A stretch of 64,000 bases of DNA from Heloderma charlesbogerti (GCA_026122225.1 JANEZZ010000802.1:310001-374000), one strand, 5' to 3'. Counted from the stretch's first letter, positions 1 through 12,540 are shown. The notes: generated by a model not told the origin, from the letters alone. Numbers and translations are program-made.

Positions 1-355
1 GTCTTCCCAAGGAACCTTCCTGAGAAAAGCTGATGGATGCAGGATCCTAACCAGTCACCATCCCTGCTGAGGTTACAAGACCCTGTGAGTAAATCTCACC
101 AGGTAATAGTTTGACCCTGACAAAGGAATTGCAACAACTCCCTCCATCCCCTGTTTGTTTTGGATTTGTGCAGGGCAGAAAACCATACTGGGCATATGAC
201 AAGTCATGTGAGTTGGACCTGGACAGCTCCATGACTGTCCTGATGGCCATGAAGTCCTGAGCCACAGCAGACAAGGAAGCCTTGGTACAGGTATTGAGGT
301 CCCCCAGGACTAAGAACCTGGGAGACCTCAACACCAGGTCCAAGTCAACCTCCAA
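1..355 (-). mobile_element. L2-clade LINE, endonuclease fragment
   Basis: The minus-strand frame includes SPRFLVLGDLNTCTKASLSA then QDFMAIRTVMEL, which fits the 'LVLGDFN' region of L2 endonucleases. The 24.3-kb L2 fragment has the related SPNLLVLRDFSVHSEA. It is truncated and runs off the window edge. Confidence 0.7.
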
Positions 356-426
356 CCATCCAGGTAAGGATATGGTAATGGTTTATTCACTCTTCCAACT
401 ACGTGAGGACTATTGTTGTTAGTCTT

Positions 427-560
427 CATTTTCAGATGGGAAAATGAGACAGTCACTTGACCAAGGCCTTGCAGTGAGTCCATGACAGAAATAGTTCCTT
501 AATTCAGTTTTCCTGGACTTCCCACATTCAAGCTGAAGTCCTTATCGCTAGACCACATCG
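427..560 (-). repeat. MIR/CORE-type SINE relic
   Basis: The order of blocks (ttttcagatgggaaaatgag, then a 'caaggccttgcagtgagtc'-like core, then tcgctagaccacatc) follows an inverted MIR-like SINE. Old and diverged. Confidence 0.5.
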
Positions 561-1072
561 GTTCTTCTTACTGATAGTGCTACAAGTAATTTAGGCTGCA
601 ATTCTATGCACATGTACCTGGGAGTAAATCTGATCAAACAATAGGACTTGTTTCTGAGTAGACATGAGTAGGGTTGGTTGGTTTGAGAACAATTGTTGAT
701 AGAAAGCTTTGGCTACTTGGTGGTATAGAAATGTAATGAATCAATAAATAAAATAGATTTCCTTGGCTAAAGTACTTTTGCTTAGCTATTGCCAAGCTTT
801 CTTTATGATTCCCTTGTATGAATATTATAGAGATTTCCATTTGCTAGCAGAGAATTCTGGGAAATGAACTGAATTGTCATGATGTTACACAAGTTGACAA
901 TATACCACAAGGCACATTGCTTTCAAAAGGACAAACTGAATATTGTTTAGATGTCCTATGTACTTCTAAGAAAACATTCTTAATCAGAACTCATCTTTCC
1001 CTACCCCACCATTCTTACTCCTTGGGCATATTCCTTCCAATTTTCATAGAAGTATCACCTACTATAGTCAAA

Positions 1073-1333
1073 GGGCAGAATCCAACTAATTTCCCTCCAT
1101 CGATAGAAGGCATCCATCAGTGGAACGAAGAGGGATGCAGTTTTTCAGAAATTCTTTTCCCCCTGCCTTGCAGCCCCAGTATCCCCCCAAAATCCACTCT
1201 GGAATGCCCCACAACCCTCTGGAGCAGACTTGGGGACTGAAGGAAGGATAAGGAATTGCTGAAAATTGCACTCCTTCCCATTTTGCTAAAGGAAACCTTC
1301 CATCAGTGGATGGAAATTAGTTGGATCCTGCCC
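1073..1333. mobile_element. Small DNA transposon with ~38-bp inverted ends
   Basis: gggcagaatccaactaattt at the left is mirrored by aaattagttggatcctgccc at the right. No coding capacity. The family is unknown. Confidence 0.6.
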
Positions 1334-1580
1334 AAATGCTTTGCTATAAATGTTGTTAAAGGTTATCTTTAATATTAGTGGATGGGTAAACGTTTAATGA
1401 CAGGTTTACAATGGACTGTTATGATCCTTAAAGTTTATTACTGAGCGTTAGCCTGGTTATTAGGTTCTCAGTTCAATGGCAAGTCTTGTTATTCATCCAG
1501 TGATCAAGTGATCTACCCCAGGTCATTGTTCCATTCTCGCATATGCCATGTTTCCTACAGTTTCCTGCAGTAAAAGTATT

Positions 1581-2022
1581 AGTCCAAAAGCCCATGTCAA
1601 AATACTGACATCATAAGGTACAAAAGGTTTGACTAACTGGATGTCTTACAAAAGTTGTGGCGTCTCCAAAACTGTCAGGTGATCTCTACCAAATGGTACC
1701 AGTTTCAGCCAGGTATCTTATGACATAATGAACAGCCCATTTTTCGGAGGGGTCAGGAAGGAGGCACGCCCTGACAAAGTCAGCCACATTGGACATTCTG
1801 GAATTATATCCACTATTCCCCCAAAAATGCTGCTTGTTTCATCCATATACAATATGAAGTAATGATTGGCCCCCAAAAGGAGGCTTGGGGGGCTGCCACC
1901 CCCTAAATACCCCAGCAGTTGCACATAAAAATTGCAGTTTTGGAGATGCCACAATGTTTGCAAGATGTCCAGATGGTCAATTTTTTTGGTACCTTATGAT
2001 GTAAATAGTTGGGCATGGACTA
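1581..2022. mobile_element. Non-autonomous element with ~90-100-bp inverted ends
   Basis: The left arm (acatcataaggta, then ggcgtctccaaaactg near 1661-1676) is mirrored by cagttttggagatgcc near 1934-1949 and accttatgatgt near 1991-2002. About 250 bases lie between the arms. No transposase frame. Confidence 0.6.
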
Positions 2023-3139
2023 TATTGGGCTATGCTCTCAAATACTGTTTTGTTTAGGACACCCATGTTGTTTATATCCTATCCCTATGATTTCATTTCA
2101 TACTTTCTGCCCCATTGAAGATTTAGAACATAAATGAGAGTAAAACGCTCAACGAACTTGTTTTTCTGGAGATTTGGTATTTGATTAAATGTAGTTTGCT
2201 AGACACTAAAGGCCAATTCACACAACAATTATAGGTTTGCCCTGGATGTGGTGAACTCAGCTTGGGTTGGTAACTAGTAAAACAGACTGATCCGATACCT
2301 GCTCATTTTGGGCCATTAATTAACTCAGTCCAGATAAACCTTTCCAGATATATCTGGGAAGAAGGTAATTGACCCTAGATGGTAAAATACCTGCCAAGAT
2401 TATGTAATGCCAGTGACCTGTGAGATTGGCCTGCATATAAAACTACTCCAGCAGGATCTTTACCTTCCTGAAAGATAATTGTAGCCAATTCCTGTGATTA
2501 CTGGTGTGTATTAATTTGTAAATAAGAATTTTATCAGTATAGGTAGGAAAAACTTTGACCTTTGCAGTATTTTGAAAAAACCTAATTGTTCCTGGGAACT
2601 TTGCACTGCTGAGTTTAATGTGTTCTTTTTGAATTCTTTTGGATGCCTTTCAGATATATTTGGTAAATTGGTTGGATAACCTTGGATGAGCCAAAACTGA
2701 GGCACTGGAATGGACGTTGTGGAGACATTCCAGTTGTGCATGAGGAAAGGCAGGGATGATGGCAAAGAACGGATCACGCTTTCTTTGACATTCATCTGCC
2801 ACAGACTAGGGCTGCCTTGGTGGTTTTTATGACGAGGCTATCTCCCCCACAAGCACAGCCTCCCCCTGGTAGCACTGATGTTGAAAGGAATGATGTTATG
2901 AATAGTGATGGGATGAACTCCCCTGCTGAAGTACATGGAAAATTGGACATGGAAAACCAAAGCATTTCTCCCCAAATTCAGAAAATAGCATGGTTAATTC
3001 CAAGCCCCTTTCTGAATCAAACCATACTCCATTGCATACTGATGATGTAATCATGGTTGCAAACCTCCCAACCCTACTGAGCCTCCAAACCTCTCCAACC
3101 TATGTGCTCATCTCCCTCAACATTTGATATCTGTCAATC
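2023..3139. other. No recognisable feature
   Basis: AT-rich sequence. I see no exon-like frame with splice sites and no repeat family I can name. Confidence 0.4.
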
Positions 3140-3525
3140 ATATTTTAAGAACATACATAAGAGTATCCATGCTGGTTCAGACCAAGGGTCCATCTAGTCC
3201 AGCATTCTGTTCACACAGTGGCCAGCCATCTTCAGAACACGAGCTCAATAGCACCTTCCCACTCAGGTTCCCCGGTAGAGTAACTGCATCTGATACTACA
3301 GGTAATATATAGCCATTGTAACTAGTAGCTATTGATAGCCATATCCTTCATGAATTTGTCTAATCTGCCTTTTAAAGTCACCCAAGTTGGTGGCCATCAC
3401 TATCTCTTACGGTAGCAAGTTTGATAGCTTGACTAGGCACTGTGTGAAGAAGTACTTCCTCCTATCTGTCCTGAATCTCCCACCATTCAGCTTCCTGGGA
3501 CAATCCTGGGTTTAATATTATGTTC
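3140..3525 (-). mobile_element. CR1 LINE 3' end
   Basis: Inverted 3' end of a CR1 subfamily whose sense strand reads 'tggactagatggacccttgg...cttatgtt'. Blocks here include gggtccatctagtccagcat and tgtgtgaagaagtacttcct. The sense copy at 38.0-39.06 kb confirms the family. Confidence 0.75.
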
Positions 3526-3588
3526 CTGAAGAAGTTGACCGCACTAAGGTAAGCACTGGTCCAGGACCACTTTAGCTCACTACTTCAC

Positions 3589-3788
3589 TTGTAGTTCGTT
3601 CATTCATTCATTCATTTCTGTACTTCCCAATAGTCAAAGCTCTCTGGGCAGTTCACAGCATGATAAAACATAATATAAAACCTTAACATACAAAAGTTGG
3701 AAACAGTTTGAAACAGTTAAACAATTAACAATAAAACTACCAGGGCCCGATAAAAAAAAAACCTGCCATTATAAAGTCCCATGATATG
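3589..3788 (-). mobile_element. L2 LINE 3' end, first half, split by a CR1
   Basis: An ATTC run followed by the 'ctgtacttcccaatag...gctctctgggc' block is the inverted 3' end of the L2-type LINE also seen at 25.9 kb. The remainder resumes at 4923. Confidence 0.65.
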
Positions 3789-4922
3789 ACAGCAAAGCTT
3801 TCGACAAAGTGTCCCATGATCTCCTGATGAGCAAACTAGCTCAAAGTGGGCTAGATGAAACAACGATCAGGTGGATCCACGGCTGGCTACAGAATCGGAC
3901 TCAAAGAGTGCTTATCAATGGGACCTTCTCAAACTGGGGAGAGGTAACGAGTGGGGTACCGCAGGGCTCAGTCCTGGGCCCAGTGCTCTTCAACATTTTT
4001 ATTAATGACTTGGAGGAGGAGGTGCAGGGAATGCTGATCAAATTTGCAGATGACACAAAATTGGGCGGGATAGCTAATACTTTGGAAGACAGAAACAAAA
4101 TTCAAAGTGATCTGGATAGACTGGAGCGCTGGGCAGAAAACAACAGAATGACATTTAATAGGGATAAATGCCAAGTTCTGCACCTAGCAAAAAGAAACCA
4201 AATGCACAGTTACATGATGGGGGATACATTGCTCAACAACACTACAAGCGAGAAGGATCTTGGAATTGTTGTGGATCACAAGCTGAATATGAGCCAATGT
4301 GATGTGGCTGCAAAAAAGACAAATGCTATTTTGGGCTGCATTAATAGAAGCATAGCTTCCAAATCTGGGGAAGTACTAGTTCCCCTCTATGCAGCACTGG
4401 TTAGGCCTCACCTGGAGTACTGTGTCCAGTTCTGGGCACCACACTTTAAGAAGGATGCAGACAAGCTGCAGAGGGTTCAGAGGAGGACAACAAAGATGAT
4501 CAGGGGACTGGAAACAAAGCCCTAGGAGGAGAGACTGAAAGAACTGGGCATGTTTAGCCTTGAGAAGAGAAGACTGAGGGGAGATAGGATAGCACTCTTC
4601 AAGTACTTGAAAGGTTGTCACAGAGAGGAAGGCCAGGATCTCTTCTCGATCATCCCAGAGTGCAGGACACGGAAGAATGGGCTCAAGTTACAGGAGGCCA
4701 GATTCCGGCTGAACATCAGGAGAACCTTCCTGACTGTTAGAGCAATATGACAATGGAACCAATTACCTAGGGAGGTAGTGGGTCTCCCAAACTGGAGGTG
4801 TTCAAGATGAGGCTGGACAGCCATCTGTCAGGGATGCTCTGACTTGGATCCCTGCACTGAGCAGGGGGTTGGATTCGATGGTTTTGTAGGCCCCTTCCAA
4901 CCCTACTATTCTATGATTCTAT
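3789..4922 (+). mobile_element. 5'-truncated CR1 LINE with reverse-transcriptase fragment
   Basis: The frame from about 3795 encodes reverse-transcriptase core motifs: SKAFDKVSHDLL, GVPQGSVLGPVLFNIFINDL and the catalytic FADD at 4043-4054, then the CR1 C-terminal region ([20 protein letters not shown]). The frame is broken only by TAG at 4523, then TGA at 4748. It ends in the CR1 tail ttctatgattctatga, without poly(A). It sits inside an L2 tail. Confidence 0.85.
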
Positions 4923-5150
4923 GACATGAAATGCCAGAGGGTCTTAAACTGGCGCTGAAAGGATGACAATGTTGGCACCAGGCAGACCTCACTGGGGAGA
5001 GCATCCCACAATCGGGGTTGGGGGGCATCACCAAGAAGGTCCCCTCTCTTGTTGCCATCCTCCGAACCTCCCTCAGAGGAAGGCCTCAGATGTTCATTGC
5101 AGTGTATGACTAGGTTCATACAGGGGGAGGTGCTCAGTCAGGTATTGTAA
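4923..5150 (-). mobile_element. L2 LINE 3' region, second half
   Basis: 'atgccagagggtcttaaact' followed by ggcgctgaaagga matches the inverted L2 block at 26100-26200 (aaggtcttcacctggcgccg). It continues the fragment at 3589-3788 interrupted by the CR1. Confidence 0.6.
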
Positions 5151-5574
5151 GTATGATTGTGATGCTACCTAATGGAAGGAACAGATTCACCCCGTATGTC
5201 CCTAACAATTGCTCAGGAAGTCTGGCAATGATGATAGCAAACATTAACTTTCAGAAAGTGGAACTTTGGGGTGCCATTTTGACAAATGCTCATCTATCTA
5301 AGCTCCTTTAATGTAAAAGGAAACAGATATGAATCCCAGCACAGCTTTTTCCACTTAATTGCTCCTCCTAGAACACATACCTCATAAAAAATAATCATAC
5401 ATCATCTCAGGAAGCATTTAAAGCACTCCATAATTAAAGTTTTGCAATAGCATTAGTGTTCTTTCTGGAATCCTTTAACCTTCTTGTGCGCACACCCTTA
5501 AACATTCTTAAAATCAAGAGAGTTGTTTTGTGGGAAAGGGTACACTGTGTATCTGCTAATGTTGTTTCACTCTA

Positions 5575-5656
5575 TGACAGCCTTCCCCAACCTAGTGCCC
5601 TCCAGAGGGGGATTCTGGGAGTTGTCCAACAAATCTGGAGGGTACCAGGTTGAGGA
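5575..5656. mobile_element. Short hAT-like palindromic MITE
   Basis: cagccttccccaacctagtg is mirrored by taccaggttgaggaaagctg. This is the commonest small repeat family in the window. Confidence 0.65.
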
Positions 5657-5867
5657 AAGCTGCTCAATGAAATATTGGAATCTTATTAGCATCTTTGTTA
5701 TTTTTTTTCTAAAAATCAGGCTTGCTTCTTTTTGTTTGTCACTGCTGATAAGATCCCTCTTCATACATGAGAACAAAGGCAGTTACCCCCTCCTAAAAAA
5801 GACGAGAGCTTCTTCTGAAGAAGTACTCTAGAATTTTACATTGTGCATTGCAAGAGTTATGTTAAAG

Positions 5868-6207
5868 AGCTTTTCTACATGAGGCATTTATTGTGCACTC
5901 ATCATTCCCTACCCATGGTTGTTTATGGGTTCTTTAGAGACAATGACATGACCCTCCAGTTTCGCTTTTGTATCTAAAGAGCATTTTTGGCAAGTTATTT
6001 TAGAGTAGGAAAAATGTGGTATTTAAACAAAGCAAAAGAAAACGCTGTTTCCACTTGTGTATTTGTGCTATTCTGCTATATCACAGTGCCACCTAGAGGT
6101 TATGTAGCAGAAAAGCAGGAAAGGAAACTCTTCACGTAGTGCTTGGATCTCATTTCTGTGATGAAACAAAGTAGATACAGTGATTAACAGCCTCATGTAG
6201 AAAAGCT
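5868..6207. mobile_element. 340-bp MITE with 18-bp inverted ends
   Basis: agcttttctacatgaggc at the left and gcctcatgtagaaaagct at the right are exact inverted repeats. The interior is noncoding. Confidence 0.75.
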
Positions 6208-7151
6208 AAAAGTTCATAGCTCATCTGCCTTTAGCAAATCTATTGTACGTAGCAGTGGCAAAACATGCTAGTGAGAAATAGATATGTTGATTTATTGGGT
6301 GGATTGCTTAATGCTCCAAAGAATATAAAAGCTGATCAGTCATCAAATGCACTCTTGATCAGTAGAATGACAAAGGCAACTCTGCTAATGAATGCAAAAA
6401 CACAGACACGTGTAACTGTGCTCCCAAAAGAAAGCCATTACTGCTCCTTTGGGTTAAGTATTCTGTTGTAATTACATAGGTCTCACTGGAATCTGATGTA
6501 TGAAAATATTTTGATGTGAAATATTCATTTTTAAAAAAGGGAAGATGCTGGAGTGTATTAATCAAGGTTATTCTTGGTAGCAGGGCCAAATCACAAAGCA
6601 ATCAGGACATGAAGCAATGGGTTTAAATGATGAGAAGGTAAACTTAGGTTAAACATTTTCGGGGGAGAACTTTTCAAGTAAAATAGCACTTCAGCAAAGG
6701 GCCTTCCTGGGTCACCTTCCTGTGTCTTCCAATGCTTCCTTGAGCTTGGCAAGAGCTGGCAACTGCTTATCAGAATTGTCAGCCCTACTTCACTTTTCTC
6801 ATGCAATGCTCTAGTGCAGGGGCAGGAAGCCTTCTGGGGCCCTTGGACACATTTGGCAATTTTGGAAACTGTCCTGGCATCGCCACAACATGGCTGCTGT
6901 GGGAGGCATGGCTAGTCACAAAGGACAAGGAACCTGTCCAAAAGACAAGGCAGAAGTGGAGTCTGATCCCCAACACACTGAACAGCTGCTTTGAACCTAT
7001 AGTTTTCAGTGCCAACAGAAACCTATTTTGCAGAAGGCACACTCTTTTTCTCCTCACCCACTCTGCTAGCCACTCATTCCTGCCCCCATGTCGTGCTCTC
7101 TCTCACCCTAGATCACCACCCATACAGTTTCTCTCTTGCTAGAGTCTAGTG

Positions 7152-7286
7152 CAGGGGTGTGGAATGTGTGGCCCTACGAGTGTTGCTGGACTTCAACTCT
7201 GATCACCCTTCCCCATTGGCTATGCTGGCTGAGACTGATGGGAGTTGCAGTCCAACAACTGGAGGGCCACATGTTCTACACCCCTG
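7152..7286. mobile_element. hAT-like MITE with terminal CAGGGGTG
   Basis: Ends are caggggtgtgga and tctacacccctg. The 8-bp flanks gtctagtg and ctctagcg agree at 6 of 8 positions, as expected for a hAT target duplication. Confidence 0.8.
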
Positions 7287-7989
7287 CTCTAGCGCAAGCA
7301 ATAAGAAAGCCCTTTCATGAATACAAGACTCCTGCCGCAGGAAGAAAAGTCCTTTCTTTGGATCCAATCATGGCTGAAATCACCATACTCCTTTCCTTTC
7401 TATTAACCCCTGAGAATTATTACTTGCCGAGGATTCCCACTATAAAACATGCAGTTTAGGAAAATGCTGAAAAAAGGAGACAGTACTTTCTATGTACAAG
7501 CAACTCTGGCTTTCATGGTAAACATGAGTGCCTCCACTTTCCATTTTGTTTCTTTTGCAATATCTATACTGGAGGTTTGTGTATCTCCCTATAGAGATGG
7601 TTTATAAATACACAGATACATTGTGTGTCCAGTTGGGACGACACCTGGAAGTTCATTAGTCATTATTGATTAACCAGTCTCCATCTGTACCTAATTACCA
7701 CTGGTATCGGATGCAACAACTGATCCCTTTAGCCATCTTTATTAACCTAAAATTAGTTTTCTAAACCCATCTGTACATCAGCATGAGTATTCTGTATGGA
7801 TGTACAGATGACTGGTAACACCAAGCTTTCAGGTTCTTGTTATTCAGATCACCAGGAAACAAATAATTTTGCAGGTGGGGTTCTTAGACCACATCTGATA
7901 CTAAGCAAACACATCTTTCTTCCTCAGAATGATGGCCTTTTTGTCTGCCAATGCATCAGCACAAACATCAAAGTATTTTATCAGCCGAC

Positions 7990-8240
7990 CCCAACATGGC
8001 ACCCTCCAGAGGTGTTGGACTACAACTCCCATAATCCCCCAGCCAGCATAGAGTTGCAGTCCAGCACATGTGGAGGGAGCCATGTTAGGGAAGGCTGCAT
8101 TCCATCCATTTAAGCCAGCCTTCCCCACTGGGTAACCTTTGGACTTCACTTTCCATCAGTCCCAACCAGTATGGCCAATTGTCATGCATTCTGAGAATTG
8201 TTATCCCAAACTCTGGAAAGCAGCAGACTGGGGAAGGCTA
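7990..8240. mobile_element. Two adjacent hAT-like MITEs
   Basis: The first palindrome spans about 7990-8098 (accctccagaggtgttggac mirrored by gtccagcacatgtggaggg). A second, more diverged one spans about 8115-8238 (agccttccccactgggtaac mirrored by gcagactggggaaggct). Confidence 0.6.
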
Positions 8241-8655
8241 ACTTAGGCTAAGAGGGAGTTTGTGAGGTGCATCACCTATTGTGTAATGTGTTTTTCGAAT
8301 GTTGAAGTTCCATGTTCCTAGTCCTGAGCAACTTAGAGACTATAGAGTGGTATTTTTCATAGCAGTTAGCAGCAAACCTTCCAATGTCATGAGGCCGATA
8401 CTCTCTAAAGTTCCCTGAAGTCAATACCAGTTTTATTGTAGGCCTTAGTATGCAAATAACGTGTGTGTGTGTGTTTGTTTTTGGTCCTGAACCGATATAA
8501 CATTGACTCTAGATTGCTTTCCTAGTTGCAAAAAAAGTTTTAGTTTTACTACTTTGTCAATGGAGAAATCTACGTCATTTTTTAAAAATAATTACCTTAT
8601 GGTGTGGCTTTGGGCCAAATGGCATGTTACATGTAGTGTGATCCTTTCCCAACTC

Positions 8656-8678
8656 TGTGTGTGTGTGTGTGTGTGTGT
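8656..8678. repeat. (TG)n microsatellite
   Basis: Uninterrupted TG dinucleotides, about 11 units. Confidence 0.95.
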
Positions 8679-8717
8679 ATGTTTAAAGGAAAAACATCCA
8701 TGAAAGGCTGGAATAAG

Positions 8718-8865
8718 AACATAAGAAGAGCCCTGCTGGATCAGGCCAAGGGTTCATCTGGTCCAGCATTCTGTTCACACAGTGGCCAACCAGCTGTCAA
8801 CCAGGAACCCACAGGCATTGGGATAGGGCTGCTTAACCCTTTCCTTGCTACCTGATTGCTCATTC
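8718..8865 (-). mobile_element. CR1 LINE 3' end
   Basis: aacataagaagagccctgct followed by ggttcatctggtccagcatt and cacacagtggccaaccagct is the inverted CR1 3' end. Confidence 0.8.
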
Positions 8866-9562
8866 AAAATCATCACACATACCCTCCTACCAGTTGCTTT
8901 CCCAGTATAGGGGAAAATACATTTGTATCTTTCCCGCACAAATAAAAAAGCAGCTTGGGAGAGAGTGGTTTTAAGAGGCGGCAAGGCAGAGATTAAACAG
9001 CTGGTTCTCACCAAAAGATTCCATTGTCCATGGGTGCATTTCCTTTTTTAAAAAACAAACACCAGGGAAAAGAAAATGACACATGATGTACAATTTGGTC
9101 CTTTGATTCACACTTAGGAAAGGGTAAAAAAAAATCACTCCAAAGCCTCTTGAGCCTTCAAGGTTTCCGAGAACCTGGAAGTCCTCCATCTCTCACTTTG
9201 AAGTTCAGCTACCGATAGTCATCTCCCGTGACCTGGGCTTACACTGGGATGTACTAAACATGCTCACAAGAGTACACAATAAGACTCAAACAATAGATAG
9301 ATTTTGGCAGGAGTCTGAGTTTCACTGTAGACCACAACCGAAAGTGTGGGAGTAGCTTGTGTTCCAGGAGAAAAGTGTTTCCTTGGGACAAACTGTAGGT
9401 ACGGATCTACATGTTCTGAGCTGGTAAGTTTGTCCCCTGTTGTGAAACGGGGGGGAAATGCAGCAAGGTGCTATAATATTCAATCCAGAATGTTCTTAGA
9501 TTTTGAATTTTTTTGCTGCACTCCCCCAGTTTGCTATCAGAGAAATCTCCATCAGCTTAGAG

Positions 9563-9700
9563 CAGGGGGGAGGAAACTGTGGCTCTCCAAATGTTGTTGG
9601 ACCCAACAGCAGCCCCAGTCAGGATGGCCAATTATCAGGGCTGATGGGAGTTGTAGTCCAACAGCATCTGGAGGGCTATACATTCTCCACCCCAACCTTG
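9563..9700. mobile_element. hAT-like MITE
   Basis: caggggggaggaaactgtgg starts an element with an internal palindrome (gttgttggac near 9594-9603, gtagtccaacagcatctgga near 9652) that ends near tctccaccccaacc. Confidence 0.65.
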
Positions 9701-10129
9701 ATTGATCCTTAACCATTATCAGAGGGGAAGCAGGGCCATTCCACTAGCCCCACTGAAAGACTACTTAATTTTTTTTCCTTTCCCCATCCCCTTTTCCTTG
9801 TGTGCCATGTCTTTTTAGATTTTAAGCCTGCAGGCAGGGACTCTCTTGTTTACCGACTGCAAACAATCCATTCCAGGAGCCTTTTTGGCTGAGGAGTAGG
9901 GTAATAATAATAATAATAATATGTTTTAATTGTATCCCATGTACTGATTAGTTATATAATGCTACTATTTATGCAAACTAGAAGATTGTCCCTTTCTATC
10001 AGCAGTGAATATGAATGCATGACTCACAATTCACAGAATTTAGGACCAGTTTGACTCAAGGACCACGTGAACCTGTTTGAATACTGAGATATTCTTCAAA
10101 GACATTTCTTTGTCCCCCTGCCATCACAG

Positions 10130-10380
10130 TTTGGTAATGCGAGACAGGGCCTTTTCAATGGTGGCGCCCTGTCTTTGGAATGTGCTCCCCAGGGAGTTTC
10201 GGCAGATACCAACTTTGTTAACTTTTGGTGCCAGGTGAAGATATTTTTATTTGCCTGGAGTCTTTAAATGCTGTTATAATACAAGGTTTTAAATATACTT
10301 GGTTCTGCTTTTATATTTTGGTTGTATTGTTATGCTGTTTTACAACTGTTGTACTAGTGGTTTTATTGACCTGATTTGGA
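10130..10380 (+). mobile_element. L2 LINE C-terminus and 3' untranslated region
   Basis: The frame RDRAFSMVAPCLWNVLPREF resembles the C-terminal 'R(A/E)FS.VAP.LWN.LP' stretch of L2, followed by an AT-rich tail. Confidence 0.65.
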
Positions 10381-10929
10381 TGGTCTTTATAGGCTAAACA
10401 AGCCATGGGAGCTGTCCTCAGGGGGGATTTGCTGGGAATTGGGAACATTTTGAGGTCATTGGCGGCAGATGACATTGTGGCCAATCTGCAGGCACCCTGG
10501 AGATTTCCAGTGGAAAAGCTGGATTTTCTGAGACTACTTTTACTCTATTTGATTTATTTAATTCAGGTTCTCCGTGCTTCTGGTGCTGTGTGCCCCTATC
10601 CTCTGCATTTACTTAGGCATGATAGCCCTGCCCAGGGGAGTGTCATTGTCCTCACTAAGCCTTTCCAGCCAGTAATTAGCCTCTGTGATTATTCACTTCT
10701 CTGATGTTTGGATTACTTCGCTTCTCCATTGTTTTGTTAAATCGCATCTCTGATATTGTGTAAAGTTGCTTTTTGGATGTTATGTGAAGTCCTTCTCCAA
10801 TCTGGTGAGGTCTCGGGAGCTTGTCATTGCAAGCAGGGAGAAATTGCCCAGAGAAGGAGAAAGCTGTGTGTGTGGAAGCAATAACTCTGTGACAGTATGC
10901 TGGAATGGGGCAAAATGGGGGGAGGGGGA

Positions 10930-11100
10930 ACGCTGTCATAGGGAGCCTTCAGATACTGCACTCGAGAATTGTGGATTTGGGGTTCTTCATGCAAAAGGAG
11001 GGGAGCCTGGACAGGAGCAGGAAACAAGCCTCTCTCATTGGTTGAGCAGCCCCTGCCAAGTTGATGATGTTCAGTTCTACTCCCCCCACCAAACCCAGAG
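10930..11100. repeat. Dispersed repeat shared with 48250-48330
   Basis: attggttgagcagcccctgc and the following 'gatgatgttca' block occur inverted at 48268-48330. No coding evidence; overlapping open frames on both strands are shadows. Confidence 0.5.
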
Positions 11101-11275
11101 GTATGTTCCTTTGAAGCGCTGTGTGACCTGTGAAAAATGGATTTTAAAGGTATGGTACACTTGACTTTTCTTGCTTCATGTGTTCCTGACGGACCAAAGC
11201 CGATTCCATAAAAATTTGGATAATACTCCAATGCGCTTCTCATTCTATTGTCATGAAGATCCCCCCCCCCCCGAA

Positions 11276-11544
11276 GTGGCTTGTTTAAGCTGCGGTGCAT
11301 GCTGGGCGCAATTTGTGTAATCTCCTGCCTGGCAGAGGCTTGTGTTGTCTGAACCTGGATGGCATGGCTTGTTTGAGGGGGAAAGGACCCTCTAATAACC
11401 CATGGGCTGTTGTTGGGTTATTTGAGGGTTGTTTCCCCCTCAAACAAGCCATGCCGCCCAGGTTCGGGCAACATGACAAGCTGCAGCCAGACAGGAGATC
11501 ATGCAAATTGCCCCTGGCACACGCTGCAGCTTAAACAAGTCACC
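11276..11544. repeat. Long palindrome (~265 bp)
   Basis: The left arm (cttgtttaagctgcggtg ... gcatggcttgtttgaggggg) is mirrored by the right arm (ccccctcaaacaagccatgc ... gctgcagcttaaacaag) around a centre near 11410. Probably a foldback DNA transposon. Confidence 0.75.
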
Positions 11545-11583
11545 ATGGCCTATTTAGCCTACAATGATTGTGTGAACTGGCCC

Positions 11584-11585
<2 letters not shown>

Positions 11586-11619
<34 letters not shown>
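11586..11619. repeat. (GT)n microsatellite
   Basis: About 16 GT units. Confidence 0.95.
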
Positions 11620-11620
<1 letters not shown>

Positions 11621-11835
11621 CATAAAAAAAATCTTGACCTTGTGAGCTGCTTTGAGAACTCTTTTGAGATTGAAGAATGGGATAGAAATATAGGATATAA
11701 ACAACCAAGCAAACAAACACGAAAGAATCAGTTGTAAATTGCTTACTCAACTGCATAAAATTGTATCATGTGCTTTCAATTATCTATGTCACAGTGAATA
11801 AGTCCCCTACCAAAGATTCCTGCCAAACTTAGCAG

Positions 11836-12424
11836 TCATGGATAAGAGGAGAGGTCCTCTTATGGATCAGTAACTGGTTAAAGAACAGAAAGCAGGGAGG
11901 AGGAATAAATGGTAAATTCTCCCAATGGAGGGATGTAAACAGTGGGGTCCCACAGGGATCTGTATTGTGACTAATGCTTTTCAAGTTATTCTTACATGAT
12001 CTGGAATTAGGAATGAGCAGTGAGGTGGCCAAGTTTGCTGATGACACCAAGCTATTTAGGGTGGTTAAAACAAAAAGGGATTGCGAGGAGCTCCAAACTG
12101 AGAAAATGTGCTTCCAAATGGGAAATGCGGCTAAAAAGTAAGCAAATGTAAAGTGATTCATGTGGGGGCAATAATCCCCACTTTAAGTATAACCTGATGA
12201 GATCTGACCTAGCAGTGACCAATCAAGAAAGAAATCTTGCGGATTTGATGGATGGCTCGCTGAAAATTTCAACCCAGTGTGCGGCTGCTGTGACAAAGGT
12301 AAATTCCATATTGGGCATAATTAGGAAAGGAATTGAAAATTAAACTGCCAGTAGCACACTGCCCTTATACACCATTATGTACAGTGTGGAGAAAATGGAT
12401 AGAGAGACACTTCTCTCCCTTTTC
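11836..12424 (+). mobile_element. CR1 LINE reverse-transcriptase fragment, degraded
   Basis: gtggggtcccacagggatct (GVPQGS-like) and aagtttgctgatgacaccaa (KFADDT) are intact motifs, but stops and frameshifts break the frame. The 3' part matches the CR1 at 38.1 kb (caacccagtgtg(c/t)ggct). Confidence 0.75.
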
Positions 12425-12502
12425 ATAGCCAAGTGGGGATTAGAACCCAGATCTCCCAAGGCCCAGTCCAACATTCTAACCACTATGCAACCCTGGCTCT
12501 AT
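12425..12502 (-). repeat. tRNA-derived SINE, promoter-end fragment
   Basis: gattagaacccagatctccc and ccaacattctaaccactatg are the inverted A/B-box half of the SINE seen whole at 31.5, 46.4 and 49.7 kb. Confidence 0.6.
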
Positions 12503-12540
12503 GTAATTGATTTGTCTCTTTATTCCCTTTCTTTCTATAC

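Noticed and set aside
3809..4525. 238-codon frame that looks like an intact enzyme gene
   Set aside because: It is the reverse transcriptase of a 5'-truncated CR1 with no start region and a broken C-terminus.
10824..11300. 158-codon minus-strand frame
   Set aside because: It crosses a dispersed repeat and the edge of a palindrome. No domain or splice signals.
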